DNA of 64,000 nucleotides from Novosphingobium endophyticum (lineage in GTDB: Bacteria > Pseudomonadota > Alphaproteobacteria > Sphingomonadales > Sphingomonadaceae): NCBI RefSeq assembly GCF_014640675.1, contig NZ_BMHK01000007.1, positions 112,557 to 176,556 on the forward strand, read 5' to 3'. The notes beneath the pieces are model-generated. The model searched no databases. It was not told the DNA's origin and worked only from the letters and a program-made list of their open reading frames with translations. The number at the start of each line of letters is the position of its first letter. Position 1 is the first letter of the stretch. Of this stretch, positions 18,560 through 27,721 are shown piece after piece. A program made the translations under genes and the position numbers.

Positions 18560-21514
18560 TCAGAACTTCATCTTGACGCCGGCATAGAAGCGGCGGCCAA
18601 GCGGGTCGTAGGTACCCGTGTCCGACTCCATGCCCGTAGTCGAGCCGTTTACACTGGCAAAGTACACGGGATCGTTGTCGAGCACGTTGTCGGCGCCGAC
18701 GTAGAACTCCGTGCCACCCTCGATAAAGTACCGAAGCTGCAGGTCCAGGTAGAACTCCGGGTGGACCTTGTAGACGTGGAAACCGTCGAACTGGTCGTCG
18801 ATCCACGAGGCGCCGATGTAGGTGCCGGTGGCCGACAGCCTGAAGTCATCGGTACCGATCGCGGTGTTGACCGTGAAACGGTCCTTGGCGGAGCCGACTT
18901 CACCCTCGAAGTAGTCCTTGGCCTCTCCCCGAAGCGGGATTTCGTAACCGCTCAGAAGATGCGTATAGGCCACGTTCAGGCTGGTCCGCAGGCGCTCGTT
19001 GCCGACGTCGAAGAAGTGAACGTAGTTCAGCGTGACGTCGATACCGGAAGTCTTGATGCCGCCGCTGTTGGTGACGCCCGTGTTGACCTCACGCAGCGAA
19101 CCGGCGCTGTTCGTGCCCTGCTGGGTGGTGCGGCGCTCGATGAAATCGCAGAAGCTCTGGACACCCTGCCTGTAGCACTGGTCGACGATGAACTGCTCGG
19201 GCGTTTCGACGATCGCGTCCTGGATCTTCACGCGGAAATAGTCCGCGGTGATGGTGAGGTTGCGAAGCGCATGGATCGACTTCGGGTTGATGACCACGCC
19301 GGCGGTCAGGGTCTTGCCCTTTTCCTCCTGCAGGTTCGGATTGCCGCCCGAGAAGCCGGTCACGCCCTGACGGTCGGATTGGGTGACGAGGAAGGTACCG
19401 TTGGCCGCGATATTGGCCAGAACGCCCGGAGCCGCGCGGCAATTGTCGCCGAGCGCGCCACCGCCCGTCGCGCCGATGCCGTCGCACGGATCGTTGACCG
19501 TCGGGAAGTCCTGGCTCAGGCCCTCGAACAGTTCGGCGACATTCGGAGCGCGCACCGTGACCGCGTACATGCCACGGAAACGGATGTCTTCTATCGGCGC
19601 GAACTCACCGCCGGCGTTCCAGCTGAAGGTGTTGCCTATAGAGCTGTAATCCGAGTAGCGCGCGGCGCCGCGGACCGAGAGCTCGTGAACGAAGCCGTCG
19701 TTGATCAACGGAACCAGAACTTCGCCGTAGGCTTCCTTTACTTCGAAGCTGCCTGAGGTCGGCGGAAGCGCGTTACCGCCGTTGAGGCCCGCCGACTGGA
19801 GCGCGTCCCAGCGGGAGTCCTGCGACTCGCGGCGGTATTCGACGCCCACTGTCATGCCGATGTCGTTCGCGCCGAGCGGATTGCCGAAGAAGCCCGACAG
19901 GTTGGCACCGACCTGGGTCTGCTTCTGCACCGCCTTGTAGAAGCTCGGCGCTTCCAGATAGGCCACGCCTTCCTCGCCGATGCTGTCAAGTCCAAAGATG
20001 TTGACCGGAATACAGCCATTCGCAACCGCGTTCGGATCAGCGCACATGAAGCCGCCCTCGCCATCGGGCACGATCTGCTGCGAGGAACGGAAGTTCAGGA
20101 CGTTGATCTGGCCGGTGCCGGTTTGCGTGATGTTCGTCTGGCCGTAATTGGCGAAGACTTCGTAGTTCCAGTTCGACGCCAGTTCGCCCCTCACGCCACC
20201 AACGAGGCGGAAGGTGTCCTGGGTCGCTTCCGTTGCGCGCGGACCGAACGAGGACAGGCGCTTGGCGACGAAGATGTCGCGTAGGCCATCACCGTTGGTG
20301 TCGGACGCATCGTTGTAGATGGCATCGGGAACGAACGGATTGCGAACGATCGCGCCGTTGAACAGCGTTTCGATCGGCATCTGCCCGTCGACATACTGGG
20401 TTCCGCTCGAATCCGTATCCCACGGGAACGGCTCGATGTTCGATTTGGCGTTAGTGCTTACGAACGAGCCTTCGAGGAAGGCGGTGATGTTGTCGGTGAT
20501 GTCGTAGTGCGCGTTCAGATAACCGGTATAGCGCTGAACAGGGACCGCGAGATAACGAAAAGCCTGGCGATTGAAGCCGTTAGGGCCAACGCCGTCTCCG
20601 ATATCCGACGTACACGTTGCCGCGTTCGCGTCGAAGCAGGGCTGCAGAGCGCCGGTGGGGCTGTAGGTCCAAGTGAAGTTGTCCGTCGAGTAGCGGCCCT
20701 GCGGCGCATACGATGAATTGAACGGTTCGACGGAATCAAAGATATCACCGCCGAAGAAGATTGCCGAAATGCTGTCGACGTCCGATGGACCCGCTTCGGT
20801 CTTGTGGTTCTTCAGGAAGGCCGCGCCCTGTTCGGAGTATCCGAAGAAGACGGTGGCGTTACCGCGTCCGTCGTCGAAGTTGCCGCCCAGAAGTACGCCG
20901 GTGTCGAGCGTGAAGCTGTCGCCGACTTCGGTGATGCCCGACTGCGCGTTGATCTCGAGGCCTTCGAAGTCATCCTTGAGGATGAAGTTGACGACGCCGG
21001 CGACCGCGTCCGAACCGTAGACCGCCGAGGCGCTGCCCGACGTCAGGACTTCGGCGCGTTCGAGCATCTGCGTCGGGATCATGTTGAGATCGACGGCGGC
21101 GCTGCCCGGCAGGCCGGAGACGACACGGCGGCCGTTGATCAGGACCAGCGTGCGGTCGACATCAAGGTTGCGCAGGTCGACGGTCGCAAGGCCCGAGCCG
21201 CTGGTCAGGAAAGAGGTGTTCGTGCGCGAGAACGTCGGCGTACCGAAAACCGGATTTTCAAGCAGGGTTTCCTGGATATTGATCGCGCCGGAGCTCTCGA
21301 TCAGGTCCTCGCTGACGACCTGGACGGGCGCGACGGTGGTGGGAACGTCCGTCTGGATGCGGGTGCCGGTAACGATGATGACGCCGCCGTCGTCCGCTGC
21401 CTCGGCAGCCGGCTCCGCAGCGTCTTGAGCGTATGCGCTCGATGCGCACAACAGGGCAAAAGCCGTAAGGCTCGTCGCGCTCCGAAGAGCGGCCTTCTGC
21501 ATGGTTGTTTTCAC
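18560..21514 (-). CDS. TonB-dependent outer-membrane receptor (984 aa)
   Basis: A GTG start (MKTTMQKAALRS) behind AAGGGA. The signal peptide ends near CASSAYAQD. The plug domain has GGVIIVTGTRIQTDVPTTVAPV, DVDRTLVLINGRRVVSGLPG, and MLERAEVLTSGSASAVYGSDAVAGVVNF. The barrel follows, with a C-terminal aromatic residue (GRRFYAGVKMKF), the standard BAM signal. It shares organisation with the receptor at 14714-17695, but the extracellular loops differ strongly. The ligand is unknown. The 469-bp upstream region suggests regulated expression. Confidence 0.93.
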   Translation of the reverse strand: MKTTMQKAALRSATSLTAFALLCASSAYAQDAAEPAAEAADDGGVIIVTGTRIQTDVPTTVAPVQVVSEDLIESSGAINIQETLLENPVFGTPTFSRTNTSFLTSGSGLATVDLRNLDVDRTLVLINGRRVVSGLPGSAAVDLNMIPTQMLERAEVLTSGSASAVYGSDAVAGVVNFILKDDFEGLEINAQSGITEVGDSFTLDTGVLLGGNFDDGRGNATVFFGYSEQGAAFLKNHKTEAGPSDVDSISAIFFGGDIFDSVEPFNSSYAPQGRYSTDNFTWTYSPTGALQPCFDANAATCTSDIGDGVGPNGFNRQAFRYLAVPVQRYTGYLNAHYDITDNITAFLEGSFVSTNAKSNIEPFPWDTDSSGTQYVDGQMPIETLFNGAIVRNPFVPDAIYNDASDTNGDGLRDIFVAKRLSSFGPRATEATQDTFRLVGGVRGELASNWNYEVFANYGQTNITQTGTGQINVLNFRSSQQIVPDGEGGFMCADPNAVANGCIPVNIFGLDSIGEEGVAYLEAPSFYKAVQKQTQVGANLSGFFGNPLGANDIGMTVGVEYRRESQDSRWDALQSAGLNGGNALPPTSGSFEVKEAYGEVLVPLINDGFVHELSVRGAARYSDYSSIGNTFSWNAGGEFAPIEDIRFRGMYAVTVRAPNVAELFEGLSQDFPTVNDPCDGIGATGGGALGDNCRAAPGVLANIAANGTFLVTQSDRQGVTGFSGGNPNLQEEKGKTLTAGVVINPKSIHALRNLTITADYFRVKIQDAIVETPEQFIVDQCYRQGVQSFCDFIERRTTQQGTNSAGSLREVNTGVTNSGGIKTSGIDVTLNYVHFFDVGNERLRTSLNVAYTHLLSGYEIPLRGEAKDYFEGEVGSAKDRFTVNTAIGTDDFRLSATGTYIGASWIDDQFDGFHVYKVHPEFYLDLQLRYFIEGGTEFYVGADNVLDNDPVYFASVNGSTTGMESDTGTYDPLGRRFYAGVKMKF

Positions 21515-21983
21515 GTTGTGTGTCCCTTGTTTTTAGTCCGCTTACCGAATGCGTGACCAAGTCCGGCAAGTGGCCCGAATGCGACAGGTGGATGCACCAG
21601 GCACGCATCTGTCATGGGCCGGTTTGTCGCGCCACACGGATGCCCTTTCAATGTTAATCGCGTGGCGCGTAAAAATTGCGGCCGGGCCTGTGATATTGAC
21701 GCAACAGTAAACTGCGGTTTTCCGCCCCGACTCATTGTTACCTCGACGAATTCAGAGGCGTGGCGCGCACAACAGACCTGTTGCAGTAGGGCGCATTGTT
21801 GCCGAATAATTTCACTCTGCGTCGCCGTGGCGAATTCTTGTTGCGTATGGGCGAGCCGTCTTGCCCGGGTGCATTGACCGGGGGCGTTCCGGCTCTTAAT
21901 CGGCTGGTTAAACTGCTTTGCTCGGCGTTTTTCCGGGGTCGCGCTCCGGAAGAATGTTGATTGCCCACGAAAGGGAACATGTA
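21515..21983. other. 469-bp divergent intergenic region between receptor and SDR operon
   Basis: No supported gene. An imperfect inverted repeat, GACAGGTG (21583-21590) with CATCTGTC (21606-21613), lies about 70 bp before the receptor's start and may be a leader hairpin or operator. The segment nearer the SDR gene is less GC-rich than the surrounding genes and probably carries the promoter of the SDR-TetR-mtnP operon, but I cannot place -35/-10 boxes with confidence. Confidence 0.3.
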
Positions 21984-22769
21984 ATGAATCTCGATAACTC
22001 ATTCGCCGCTGTCGTCACGGGCGCCGCGTCGGGGCTTGGCGCGGCGACCGCGCGGGCGCTGGCGGCGAAAGGCGTGAAGGTTGCGATCTTCGATCTCAGT
22101 GCCGAGGCGGGCGACGCGCTGGCGAAAGAGATCGGCGGCGTATTCTGCGAAGTGAACGTCACCGACGAGGCCAGCGTCGATGCCGGCTTTGCAAAGGCGC
22201 GCGCGGCGAACGGGCAGGAGCGCGTTCTGGTGAACTGCGCCGGCATCGCGCCGGCCGCCAAGACCGTCGGCAAGAACCGCGAGACGGGCGAGCCCCGGGC
22301 GCACGACCTGGCGCTGTTCGAGAAGGCGATCGCGATCAACCTGGTCGGCACGTTCCGCTGTATCGCCAAGTCGGCCGCCGGCATGGTCACGCTCGATCCC
22401 GTGGACGAAGCCGGTTCGCGCGGCGCGATCGTCAACACGGCTTCGGTCGCGGCGCAGGACGGGCAGGTCGGCCAGGCGGCCTACGCGGCTTCGAAAGGCG
22501 GGGTTCAGGCGATGACGCTGCCGGTCGCGCGCGACCTGATGAACGACGGAATCCGCGTCAACACTATCCTGCCCGGCATTTTCGAAACACCGATGATGGC
22601 CGCCATGCCGCAGCAGGTGCAGGATGCGCTGGCGGCGATGGTCCCGTTTCCCAAGCGGCTGGGCAAGGCGGACGAATACGCCGCGCTCGCGCTCTTCATG
22701 GTCGAGCACGATTACCTCAATGGCGAGTGCGTCCGTCTCGACGGCGCCATCCGCATGGGGCCGAAGTAA
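21984..22769 (+). CDS. SDR-family oxidoreductase, 3-hydroxyacyl-CoA dehydrogenase type-2-like
   Basis: A 261-residue classical short-chain dehydrogenase. Cofactor motif TGAASGLG with Asp at the end of beta2 (VAIFDLS, suggesting NAD), VNCAGIAPA, catalytic Ser in NTASVAAQDGQ, and YAASK. The sequence of VNCAGIA... plus the long loop LDPVDEAGSRGAIVNTA resembles HSD17B10/FabG-like 3-hydroxy-2-methylbutyryl-CoA dehydrogenases of branched-chain and fatty-acid degradation. The start at 21984 lies behind AAAGGGAA. It leads an operon with a TetR regulator and mtnP. The exact substrate is uncertain. Confidence 0.85.
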   Translation: MNLDNSFAAVVTGAASGLGAATARALAAKGVKVAIFDLSAEAGDALAKEIGGVFCEVNVTDEASVDAGFAKARAANGQERVLVNCAGIAPAAKTVGKNRETGEPRAHDLALFEKAIAINLVGTFRCIAKSAAGMVTLDPVDEAGSRGAIVNTASVAAQDGQVGQAAYAASKGGVQAMTLPVARDLMNDGIRVNTILPGIFETPMMAAMPQQVQDALAAMVPFPKRLGKADEYAALALFMVEHDYLNGECVRLDGAIRMGPK

Positions 22770-22793
22770 GCCGGGGCGGCACAGGACGCAGCG

Positions 22794-23438
22794 ATGAGAG
22801 GTCGGACTACCATGGCGGAAGCAGACCTTACGGCACCTCCCGGCGCGCGCGCGCTTCTGCTCCACACGGCCAGCGCGATCATGCGCGAAGGCGACGTGAT
22901 CGACATCTCGTTGTCGGAGCTCAGCTTGCGCTCCGGCCTCAATTCGGCGCTGGTGAAGTATTACTTCGGCAACAAGGCAGGGTTGCTCAAGGCCCTGCTG
23001 GACCGGGACTGGCAGGCGATCGTCACCAGCGTCGACGCGCTCCTGGCCAAGGACGGGTGGGATCCCGAAGCGAAGCTGCGCCGACACCTGTGGAAGGTCG
23101 TCGATACCTTCTACGCGGTGCCCTATCTCAACCGCCTGACCATGCGCGTCATCCGCGAGAGCGACGATGCCGAGGCGCGGCGCATCGCCGAATGCTACCT
23201 TTCGCCGATCTACCGCGCTTACGAACAGCTTATCGGCGACGGCGTGAAGGCGGGTGCGTTCCGCGAAATCGATCCGCAACTTTTCTACTTCACGGTGACC
23301 GGGGCGGTCGACCGGTTCTTCTCGACGCGGCTGGTGCTGAAGCATTGCTTCGATCAGGACACGTTGACCGAGGAACTGCGCGACCGCTACCGCGAACACA
23401 CGATCGACATTATCATGGCAGGCATCCTTGCGCGCTGA
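22794..23438 (+). CDS. TetR family transcriptional regulator
   Basis: A 214-residue protein. The N-terminal TetR helix-turn-helix spans about residues 20-65: ALLLHTASAIMREGDVIDISLSELSLRSGLNSALVKYYFGNKAGLLKALLD. The remainder is the all-helical ligand and dimer domain (RLTMRVIRESDDAEARRIAECYLSPIYRAYEQLI). It probably controls the SDR operon it belongs to, sensing an acyl-CoA or related metabolite (inference). The last 11 nt overlap the TTG start of mtnP. Confidence 0.9.
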   Translation: MRGRTTMAEADLTAPPGARALLLHTASAIMREGDVIDISLSELSLRSGLNSALVKYYFGNKAGLLKALLDRDWQAIVTSVDALLAKDGWDPEAKLRRHLWKVVDTFYAVPYLNRLTMRVIRESDDAEARRIAECYLSPIYRAYEQLIGDGVKAGAFREIDPQLFYFTVTGAVDRFFSTRLVLKHCFDQDTLTEELRDRYREHTIDIIMAGILAR

Positions 23439-24318
23439 AAAGAGTTCCCACTGGCACATCGGCGTGATCGGCGGCTCCGGCCTCGCCGCCGGCGTCGATC
23501 TGGACGAGGCGCAGGAGATTGCGGTTTCCAGTCCTTTCGGAGAGCCCTCGGGCCCGGTCACGACCGGGCACATCGGCGGCGTGCGCTTTTCCTTCATCGC
23601 GCGCCACGGGGCAGGGCACCGCCTGCCGCCGGGCGCGATCGACTACCGCGCCAATATCGACGTCCTGAAGCGCTGCGGCGTAACCGACGTGCTGGCGCTA
23701 TCCGCCATCGGCTCGCTGCGGGAGGAGATGGCGCCGGGAGACTTCGTCGCTGTCGACCAGTTCATCGACCGTACTGTGGGACGCCGGAACAGCTTCTTCG
23801 GCCCCGGCATGGTGGCGCATGTCAGCCTTGCCGATCCGATCTGCGAACGGCTTTCGCGCCTGGCGACCGCCGCCGCGCGCTTGGCCGGCGGCAATGTTCA
23901 CCCGGCAGGGTGCTACATCGCCATCGACGGCCCGCAGTTCTCCACCCGCGCGGAAAGCCGGACGTACCGCCAGTGGGGCGCCGACGTGATCGGCATGACC
24001 GCCATGCCCGAGGCGCGCCTCGCCCGCGAAGCGGAGCTGCCCTATGCGCTGCTTGGCATGGTCACCGACTATGACTGCTGGCGCGAGGAAGAGGCAGGCG
24101 TGGAAGTGAGCCACATCCTCGAAGTAATGCACGCCAACGCCGAACTGGCGCGCCGGACAGTGCGCGCGCTGGCAGCAAGCCTGCCCGATGTTCGCGAGCC
24201 GAGCCCGATCGACACCGCGCTGGAGCATGCGCTGGTAACCGCGTCCGAGGCGCGCGACCCGGAACTGGTGGCGCGGCTGGACGCGATTGCGTGCCGGATT
24301 TTTGGCGAGCGGGAGTAG
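23428..24318 (+). CDS. mtnP: S-methyl-5'-thioadenosine phosphorylase
   Basis: A 296-residue PNP/MTAP-family protein from a TTG start: HWHIGVIGGSGLAAGVDLDE (phosphate loop), FIARHGAGHRLPPGAIDYRANIDVLKRCG (the MTAP/PNP family signature), and GPQFSTRAESRTYRQWGADVIGMTAMPEARLAREAELPYALLGMVTDYDCW, which carries the base- and ribose-binding residues. It phosphorolyses methylthioadenosine to adenine and 5-methylthioribose-1-phosphate for methionine salvage. Translation is coupled to the TetR gene by overlap. Confidence 0.92.
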   Translation: MRAEKSSHWHIGVIGGSGLAAGVDLDEAQEIAVSSPFGEPSGPVTTGHIGGVRFSFIARHGAGHRLPPGAIDYRANIDVLKRCGVTDVLALSAIGSLREEMAPGDFVAVDQFIDRTVGRRNSFFGPGMVAHVSLADPICERLSRLATAAARLAGGNVHPAGCYIAIDGPQFSTRAESRTYRQWGADVIGMTAMPEARLAREAELPYALLGMVTDYDCWREEEAGVEVSHILEVMHANAELARRTVRALAASLPDVREPSPIDTALEHALVTASEARDPELVARLDAIACRIFGERE

Positions 24319-24407
24319 GGGGGTATCGAGGGGGGCGCGCCCATAGCACGTCGGGCGGCGCGTCGCGGGGATGTCGAACGCGCCACCCATGCCGACGTGA
24401 AGACGGC

Positions 24408-25499
24408 TCAGGCGGTTTCCCGGGCTTCGGCCGATAGCGGGGCATGTTCACGGCCAGCGCTGGCGCGGGGTTGCTTCATCGCGGCGCGCAGGCGGCAGAT
24501 GACCGGGTCGACGAGGCGGATCACGGCCGTGGAAGCGGCGAGGGTCAGCAGCAGGGCCAGGGCGAATGCCAGCAGGGAGGGGATGCTGATGCCGTGGACC
24601 GGTTGGCGGTATAGTATCCATGAAGCCAGCGCGCCCATCGGCCAGTGGAGCAGGTAGACGGGGTAACTGTAGTCGCCGAGGAAGCTGTCGCGCCGGCGAC
24701 GTTCGCGGCCTGCGCTGGCATGGAACAGAGCGATGGTCACGATAGCGGCGACGGGAATGCCGAGGTAAAGCCCGGCGATCCTGGCGGCGTCGAGCTGCGT
24801 ATATTTGTCGATCAGGGCGAACGGGAGGAACCAGACCATGCCCGCGCTCATCAGCAGGGCCGGCGGGAAAGGGAGGGAGCGTTCGATGAACGCACCCAGT
24901 TCCTCGCGCCAGTGCCAGGCGCAGGCCCCCGCGGCGAAAGGCAGCGATCCGGAGGGGATGAGACCGTAGAGTTCATAGTAGCCCGCCCCGGCAGCGAGCA
25001 TGACGCCGGTGTAGATCAGGCTGGCCGTCAGCCAAAACGCCGAGCGCGCGCGGGTCTGCGACAGGCCTAGGCCGATCAGCAGGTAGAACGTCAGCTCGAC
25101 GGTGAGCGCCCACGTCGCCGGCAGCAGGCGGGGCGCGAAATCATAAGGCATGAGGCGCGGATAGACCATCGACAGGTTGGCCGCCCATTCGCCAACCCCT
25201 TGCGGCAGGAACAGTGCCTGGCGGTAGCCCCGGGTAAAGGTCTCGCCGCAGATGCCTATGACGGCGAGCGCCAGGACAATTGCGAGGAGGTAGGCGGGAT
25301 AGAGGCGCAGCGCGCGATTGGCCGCGAAGCGCAGGAAGCCGCCGGCAGTGTAGCCATAGGTTCCCGCCATCACCGCCGTCATCAGGAATCCGGACAAGAC
25401 GAAGAAGGAGAAGACCGCGTATTGCCCTATAACCGGAACGCCGAGCAGGTGATGCACCATCACGACAAGCGCCAGCGCCAGGCGGTACAAACCGAACAA
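24408..25499 (-). CDS. Acyltransferase-3 family membrane protein (OafA/YrhL-like)
   Basis: A 363-residue polytopic membrane protein with about ten transmembrane segments. It begins MFGLYRLALALVVMVHHLLGVPVIGQYAVFSFFVLSGFLM, the acyltransferase-3 opening with the key His-His pair and FFVLSGFL. RLYPAYLLAIVLAL supplies the conserved Arg. These enzymes O-acylate surface glycans, lipids or antibiotics. The TTG start sits behind AAGGA. It lies downstream of, but separate from, the Tad operon; any link to pilus or surface-polysaccharide modification is speculation. Confidence 0.88.
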   Translation of the reverse strand: MFGLYRLALALVVMVHHLLGVPVIGQYAVFSFFVLSGFLMTAVMAGTYGYTAGGFLRFAANRALRLYPAYLLAIVLALAVIGICGETFTRGYRQALFLPQGVGEWAANLSMVYPRLMPYDFAPRLLPATWALTVELTFYLLIGLGLSQTRARSAFWLTASLIYTGVMLAAGAGYYELYGLIPSGSLPFAAGACAWHWREELGAFIERSLPFPPALLMSAGMVWFLPFALIDKYTQLDAARIAGLYLGIPVAAIVTIALFHASAGRERRRRDSFLGDYSYPVYLLHWPMGALASWILYRQPVHGISIPSLLAFALALLLTLAASTAVIRLVDPVICRLRAAMKQPRASAGREHAPLSAEARETA

Positions 25500-25656
25500 C
25501 AGATTTCCTTTTTTCGCGACTTCGCCGAAGGTTACGGGCCTGATGCCACCAAGTGAGCGTCAAGGCCAATCGGTGCAGCCCGGCAAAGGAACGCCGCGCC
25601 GGCTTCCCGTGCGTCAAGTGCGACGGGTCGCAGGAGGCGCTTGTCGCGGTTCCGCC

Positions 25657-26664
25657 TCAGCCCCCCGGGCCGTCGCCGGAGAAGGCGTCGGCGATCGAGC
25701 AGGCGGCGGGGCCGAGGATGACCACGAACAGCGTCGGCAGGATGAACAGGATCAGCGGCACGGTCATGATCGCCGGCAGGCGCGCGGCCTTTTCCTCGGC
25801 GCGCATCATTCGCTCGTTGCGGAACTCGGCCGAAAGCACGCGCAGCGCCGAGGCGAGCGGGGTGCCGTAGCGCTCGGTCTGGATCATCGTCGTGACCACG
25901 CCCTGCACCGCGTCGAGGTTCACGCGCCAGGCGAGGTTTTCGAAGGCCTGCCGGCGCTCGGTGAGGAACGAAAGCTCGATCGAGGTCAGCGAGAATTCCT
26001 CGCCCAGTTCCGGATAGGCGCGGCCCAGTTCGCGCGCGACGCGTTCGAAGGAGGCGTCGACGGTGAGGCCGGCCTCGGCGCAGATCACCAGCAGGTCGAG
26101 CGCGTCCGGCAGGCCCTTGCGGATTGCGTCGGTGCGCTTGGTGACCATGTTCTGGATGAAGATGTCCGGTCCCTTGTAGCCCGCCAGCAGGGCCACGGCG
26201 AAGCCGCCGAAGCGCTTGAAGGGGCTCCAGTCCGGGAAATAGTCGATGCCGTAGATCACCAGCGCGGCGGTTCCGCCCAACACGATCGGCGCGACCATGC
26301 GGGCGAAGATGACGGCGACGGCCCATTCCTTGTTGCGGATGCCCGCCTGAGCCAGCTTCTGCTGGATAACCTTGATCTGGCTGTCCTGCAGCACCTTCAA
26401 CGTGCCAAGGAGCTGACCCAGACGGTCGGTGGTTTCGTTGCGGCGAACCACGCTCTGGCGCTTGCGCGGGGTGGTGACGATGCCTGCCTTGAGCGCTTCG
26501 CGGCGCTGGTTCAGCGACTTGACGCGCTTTGCCATCGGGTCGCGCACGGTCACCGCGGCGTAGATCGCCAGCATCATGGCGACCGCGGCGACGGCGGCCA
26601 GCAAGGTGCCGACGAGGACGACGTCGAAGCCGAGGAGAGTCGGGCCGGACGGTTGCTGGATCAT
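25657..26664 (-). CDS. tadC: Tad pilus inner-membrane protein TadC (type II secretion F domain)
   Basis: A 335-residue protein with an N-terminal membrane segment (GFDVVLVGTLLAAVAAVAMMLAIYAAV), a basic cytoplasmic linker, and the T2SSF domain LPDALDLLVICAEAGLTVDASFERVARELG. It also contains ERYGTPLASALRVLSAEFRNERMMRAEEKAARLPAIMTVPLILFILPTLFVVILGP. With TadB it forms the inner-membrane platform of the Flp pilus machine. It is the last gene of the operon, 17 bp after tadB. Confidence 0.92.
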   Translation of the reverse strand: MIQQPSGPTLLGFDVVLVGTLLAAVAAVAMMLAIYAAVTVRDPMAKRVKSLNQRREALKAGIVTTPRKRQSVVRRNETTDRLGQLLGTLKVLQDSQIKVIQQKLAQAGIRNKEWAVAVIFARMVAPIVLGGTAALVIYGIDYFPDWSPFKRFGGFAVALLAGYKGPDIFIQNMVTKRTDAIRKGLPDALDLLVICAEAGLTVDASFERVARELGRAYPELGEEFSLTSIELSFLTERRQAFENLAWRVNLDAVQGVVTTMIQTERYGTPLASALRVLSAEFRNERMMRAEEKAARLPAIMTVPLILFILPTLFVVILGPAACSIADAFSGDGPGG

Positions 26665-26681
26665 CTGCTGCCGTTCCTCGC

Positions 26682-27653
26682 TCAGATCTCGAAGCTGACC
26701 ATCTTGGCCATGATGAAGGCGCCGATGCCCATCCAGATCATGCCGCCGATGCCCGCGACGATCAGGCGTTCATCGATGAAGAACTTGCCGATATAGCCGG
26801 GGTTGATCCACCAGATCATGCCGAAGACGATGAAGGGCAGGGCGCCGACGATATAGGCCGAAGCCTTGGATTCCGAACTCATCGCGCGGATCTTCAGCTT
26901 CATCTGGGCGCGCTTGCGCAGCACGTCGGAAAGGTTGGCCAGCGTCTCGGCCAGATTGCCGCCGGTCTCGCGCTGGATTGCCAGGGTGATGCAGAAGAAG
27001 TTGAATTCGGGAATGGCCAGGCGATCGGCGGTTTCCTGAAGCGCGTCCTCCATGGTCTTGCCGATCTTGATGCGTTCGGTGACGAGCTTGAATTCCTCGC
27101 CGACGGGGCCGGGAACCTCCTTGGCGACGACGCCCAGCGTCTCCGTCACCGGAAGGCCCGACCGCAGACCGCGCACGAGCAGTTCGATGGCGTCGGGAAA
27201 CTTGGTGTTGAAGGCGTTGGTGCGGCGCTTGATGAACTGGTTCACTGCCGCGTGCGGAAGTCCCGCGCCCACGAACAGCCCGAATGCCAGCGAAAGCAGG
27301 AAAGCACCGGATTTGAGATAGATGAGGATGGTGACGGCCGCTGTGAGGCCGAGCGAGGCATAGATGTATTGCGAAAGCGTCCAGGGCAGGCCCGAGCGGT
27401 GGAGGCGCAGCGCAAGTGCCTCGATGCGCGAACTGGAGCCGGCGATGGTATGCATCCTCGGCTTACGCGCGGCCACGGCCTTGCGCATCTGCGCCTCGAC
27501 GCGCGCGGTCGCGCTTTGCGAATGCCGGAACTGCACGGAGTTCAGGCGGCGCGAGGCTTCCTTGGCCGGGGAGGGGCCGGAGAATGCCACGTAGACGAGC
27601 GCAATGACGCTCGCCATTCCGGCCGCCAGCAGCATTACCTGGATTATGTCCAT
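26682..27653 (-). CDS. tadB: Tad pilus inner-membrane protein TadB (type II secretion F domain)
   Basis: A 323-residue protein starting MDIIQVMLLAAGMASVIALVYVAF. The T2SSF domain is FPDAIELLVRGLRSGLPVTETLGVVAKEVPGPVGEEFKLVTERIKIGKTMEDALQETADR...FFCITLAIQRETGGNLAETLANLSDVLRKR, shown here in part, followed by two C-terminal membrane segments. It is partner of TadC. Directly upstream one normally finds the ATPase gene cpaF/tadA, which is missing here: only 68 bp separate it from cpaE. Confidence 0.92.
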   Translation of the reverse strand: MDIIQVMLLAAGMASVIALVYVAFSGPSPAKEASRRLNSVQFRHSQSATARVEAQMRKAVAARKPRMHTIAGSSSRIEALALRLHRSGLPWTLSQYIYASLGLTAAVTILIYLKSGAFLLSLAFGLFVGAGLPHAAVNQFIKRRTNAFNTKFPDAIELLVRGLRSGLPVTETLGVVAKEVPGPVGEEFKLVTERIKIGKTMEDALQETADRLAIPEFNFFCITLAIQRETGGNLAETLANLSDVLRKRAQMKLKIRAMSSESKASAYIVGALPFIVFGMIWWINPGYIGKFFIDERLIVAGIGGMIWMGIGAFIMAKMVSFEI

Positions 27654-27693
27654 GCCGTTATGCGCCTTCCGTTACCCGCCGTCCGCCGTGCCG

Positions 27694-27715
27694 CCGGGAA
27701 GTCATCGCCTCCCGG
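27694..27715 (-). terminator. Hairpin in the cpaE-tadB junction
   Basis: CCGGGA (27694-27699) pairs with TCCCGG (27710-27715) over a 10-nt loop in the 68-bp gap where cpaF would normally lie. There is no T-run, so this may be a processing or attenuating hairpin rather than a full terminator. Confidence 0.3.
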
Positions 27716-27721
27716 ACAGGG